Below, one piece after another: positions 7,401 through 8,779 of a stretch of DNA of 8,779 nt (the stretch's first letter is position 1; each line of letters begins with the position of its first letter). The notes beneath the pieces are model-generated. The model did no database searches, had not been told where the DNA came from, and saw only the letters and a program-made list of their open reading frames with translations. Source of the DNA: an uncultured Porphyromonadaceae bacterium. Its GTDB lineage: Bacteria; Bacteroidota; Bacteroidia; Bacteroidales; Muribaculaceae. The stretch is taken from assembly GCA_947176545.1 (NCBI GenBank), contig CAMWRB010000040.1, positions 1 to 8,779 of the forward strand, written 5' to 3'. The position numbers and the translations under genes were made by a program.

Positions 7401-8779
7401 ATGAAAAAACTTTTATTGAGTCTGTCAGCTGCAGTAGCTCTCACCGCGAGTGCCACAACAGTGACCCTGACTCCTCAGTCACTGGAAACGATTGTGGATA
7501 AACAAACTTTTAGTGTGGTGACGGGGAATGCTAATTTTACAATCATCGTTGACAAAGTCAACAACTCAACTGCCCCGACATATAATGCAAATGGGAAAGA
7601 CCTTAGAGTATATGCCAATGGAACTCTGTCTGTTCAGGCCGCAGAAAATCTTTTAATCACGGATATCGTCTTTAATATTTCGTCTGCAGGACTTAAAAGA
7701 TTGGCTCCTATCACAGCTTCAGATGGTTCAATCGCTCCCCAGACAAAAGGTGATAATACTGTAACATGGTCTGGTGAAAATAATTCAATTGTTTTCACTG
7801 TCGGTGCCAAGGCTGACTACGGCTCGGATGGAAGTGATAAAGCCGGTCAATTTGATATCACGGATATGGTTGTGACTTATGTAGAAGCAGGTTCAACGGC
7901 TGTTTTGGCTCCTTCAATTTCATATGATAACACCACGGATGTAGTAACCATAACGACACACAAAGAGGGTGCATCAATCTATTATACTATCGATGGTACG
8001 ACACCGACAACAGAAAGCACACTGTATGACGCGCCCTTTATGCTTGAAAAGAGTTGCACAGTCAAGGCTATTGCAGTGAAAGATGATGTTGTGAGCGCTG
8101 TATCAACTTCTTCAATTACCGTGCCGGCGAGAGCATTTACTATTGCCGAGATGCTGTCAAAAGCACCCGAAAAAGGAGATGTAGTTCTCGTAAGCTGCGA
8201 CCTTACGGTAGTATATAAATATTCAAGATATATATATGTTGTGGACAATGCCGGAGGTTATACACTCCTGTATGGTGAAAATACATATAACAAGGGAGAT
8301 GTAATTCCTGCCGGATGGTATGTCACTTACTCACCCTATTCGACACTTCCCGAATTTGCTCCTCAATCAGCTTTCCCTGCAGCAACATCTACTGCCGAAG
8401 TGACATATGATACAATTGAATCGTTCTCAGAATCAGATATAAATAAAGTCGCATATCTGAAGAATGTGACATTTGAAGCAGAAACAGGTGCAGGCGGTAC
8501 ACCTTTCAGTGGTATTCTTGCCGACGGCACTGAAGTTGCTTTCCGTAACAATTTCTATGTCGGCACTGTTGAGGCCGGCACATATAATGTGTTGATGGCT
8601 GTGGCTGTCTATAACAATAATCTTCAGCTTTATCCTATTGAATTTACCGAAGTTGAAGAAGATGTAGAACCTTTTGAAGTATATGTTATCGGTAGCAATG
8701 TCAATGGCTCATCCTGGTCCGAAGGTCAGGCTGACGCCAAGTTCACATATCTCGGCAACGGCATATATGAGTGGAACGG
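7401..8779 (+). CDS. Secreted multidomain beta-sandwich protein with chitobiase C-terminal-like and starch-binding-like domains (partial)
   Basis: An open frame from ATG 7401 runs without a stop for 459 codons and off the right edge. It begins with a clean Sec signal, MKKLLLSLSAAVALTASA, with cleavage likely after ASA (residue 18). Residues about 20-165 are a beta-rich domain I do not recognise. Residues 171-243 look like the chitobiase/beta-hexosaminidase C-terminal Ig-like domain (GASIYYTIDGTTPTTEST, LYDAPF, CTVKAIAVKDDVVSAV). Residues about 245-413 (FTIAEMLSKAPEKGDVVLV, IYVVDNAGGYTLLYG, INKVAYLKNVTF) resemble the OB-fold modules of Bacteroidales cell-surface proteins. From about 426, VYVIGSNVNGSSW and FTYLGNGIYEWN start a SusE/SusF-like carbohydrate-binding repeat that is cut off. 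No catalytic residues are visible. It is probably an exported surface or secreted glycan-binding protein; a C-terminal sorting domain may lie beyond the window. The gene is visibly AT-richer than its neighbours and has its own strong promoter. Confidence 0.8.
   Translation, partial: MKKLLLSLSAAVALTASATTVTLTPQSLETIVDKQTFSVVTGNANFTIIVDKVNNSTAPTYNANGKDLRVYANGTLSVQAAENLLITDIVFNISSAGLKRLAPITASDGSIAPQTKGDNTVTWSGENNSIVFTVGAKADYGSDGSDKAGQFDITDMVVTYVEAGSTAVLAPSISYDNTTDVVTITTHKEGASIYYTIDGTTPTTESTLYDAPFMLEKSCTVKAIAVKDDVVSAVSTSSITVPARAFTIAEMLSKAPEKGDVVLVSCDLTVVYKYSRYIYVVDNAGGYTLLYGENTYNKGDVIPAGWYVTYSPYSTLPEFAPQSAFPAATSTAEVTYDTIESFSESDINKVAYLKNVTFEAETGAGGTPFSGILADGTEVAFRNNFYVGTVEAGTYNVLMAVAVYNNNLQLYPIEFTEVEEDVEPFEVYVIGSNVNGSSWSEGQADAKFTYLGNGIYEWN

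Noticed and set aside
7982..8551. Two minus-strand open frames (7982-8248 and 8363-8551)
   Set aside because: They lie wholly within the secreted-protein reading frame, which has a signal peptide and recognisable domains.

Overview
The window looks like a chromosomal segment of an anaerobic member of the Bacteroidales, perhaps Muribaculaceae-like, although the family is a guess. Three things point there. One promoter fits the Bacteroidota form (TTTG, 20 bases, TAATTTTG). No gene start has a Shine-Dalgarno sequence; starts follow A/T-rich stretches instead. The gene content also fits: class I fumarase, an amidase of the type often labelled 'xanthan lyase' in Bacteroides, a DUF4922 protein and an AmpG-like permease. 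No rRNA, tRNA, CRISPR array, insertion sequence or phage gene was seen.

Layout. Positions 1-173 (minus) hold the N-terminal end of a class I fumarate hydratase that runs off the left edge. A divergent intergenic gap (174-310) contains a 10-base palindrome and weak promoter-like boxes. From 311 to 7260 four plus-strand genes lie head to tail: a large probable lipoprotein amidase (311-3553), a family 2 glycosyltransferase (3560-5032), a DUF4922 / HIT-GalT-like protein (5046-5930) and an AmpG-like MFS permease (6004-7260). The first three are 6 and 13 bases apart and are almost certainly one transcript. The permease follows after 73 bases that contain a degenerate ATAGGTAA repeat. At 7281-7312 there is a strong consensus promoter. 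It drives an AT-richer gene from 7401 that encodes a secreted multidomain beta-rich protein cut by the right edge.

How the genes may work together (inference): an envelope amidase that releases peptide from peptidoglycan or a related glycan, an AmpG-like importer that could take up amino-sugar or muropeptide products, a glycosyltransferase, and a cytosolic protein with the HxHxQ signature of nucleotide-sugar phosphorylases and nucleotidylyltransferases. Together they resemble an envelope-glycan building or salvage module whose substrate cannot be read from the sequence. The most unusual points are the amidase fold interrupted by a golvesin-like carbohydrate-binding domain between its metal-ligand motifs, and the uncharacterised DUF4922 enzyme with a complete-looking catalytic motif.
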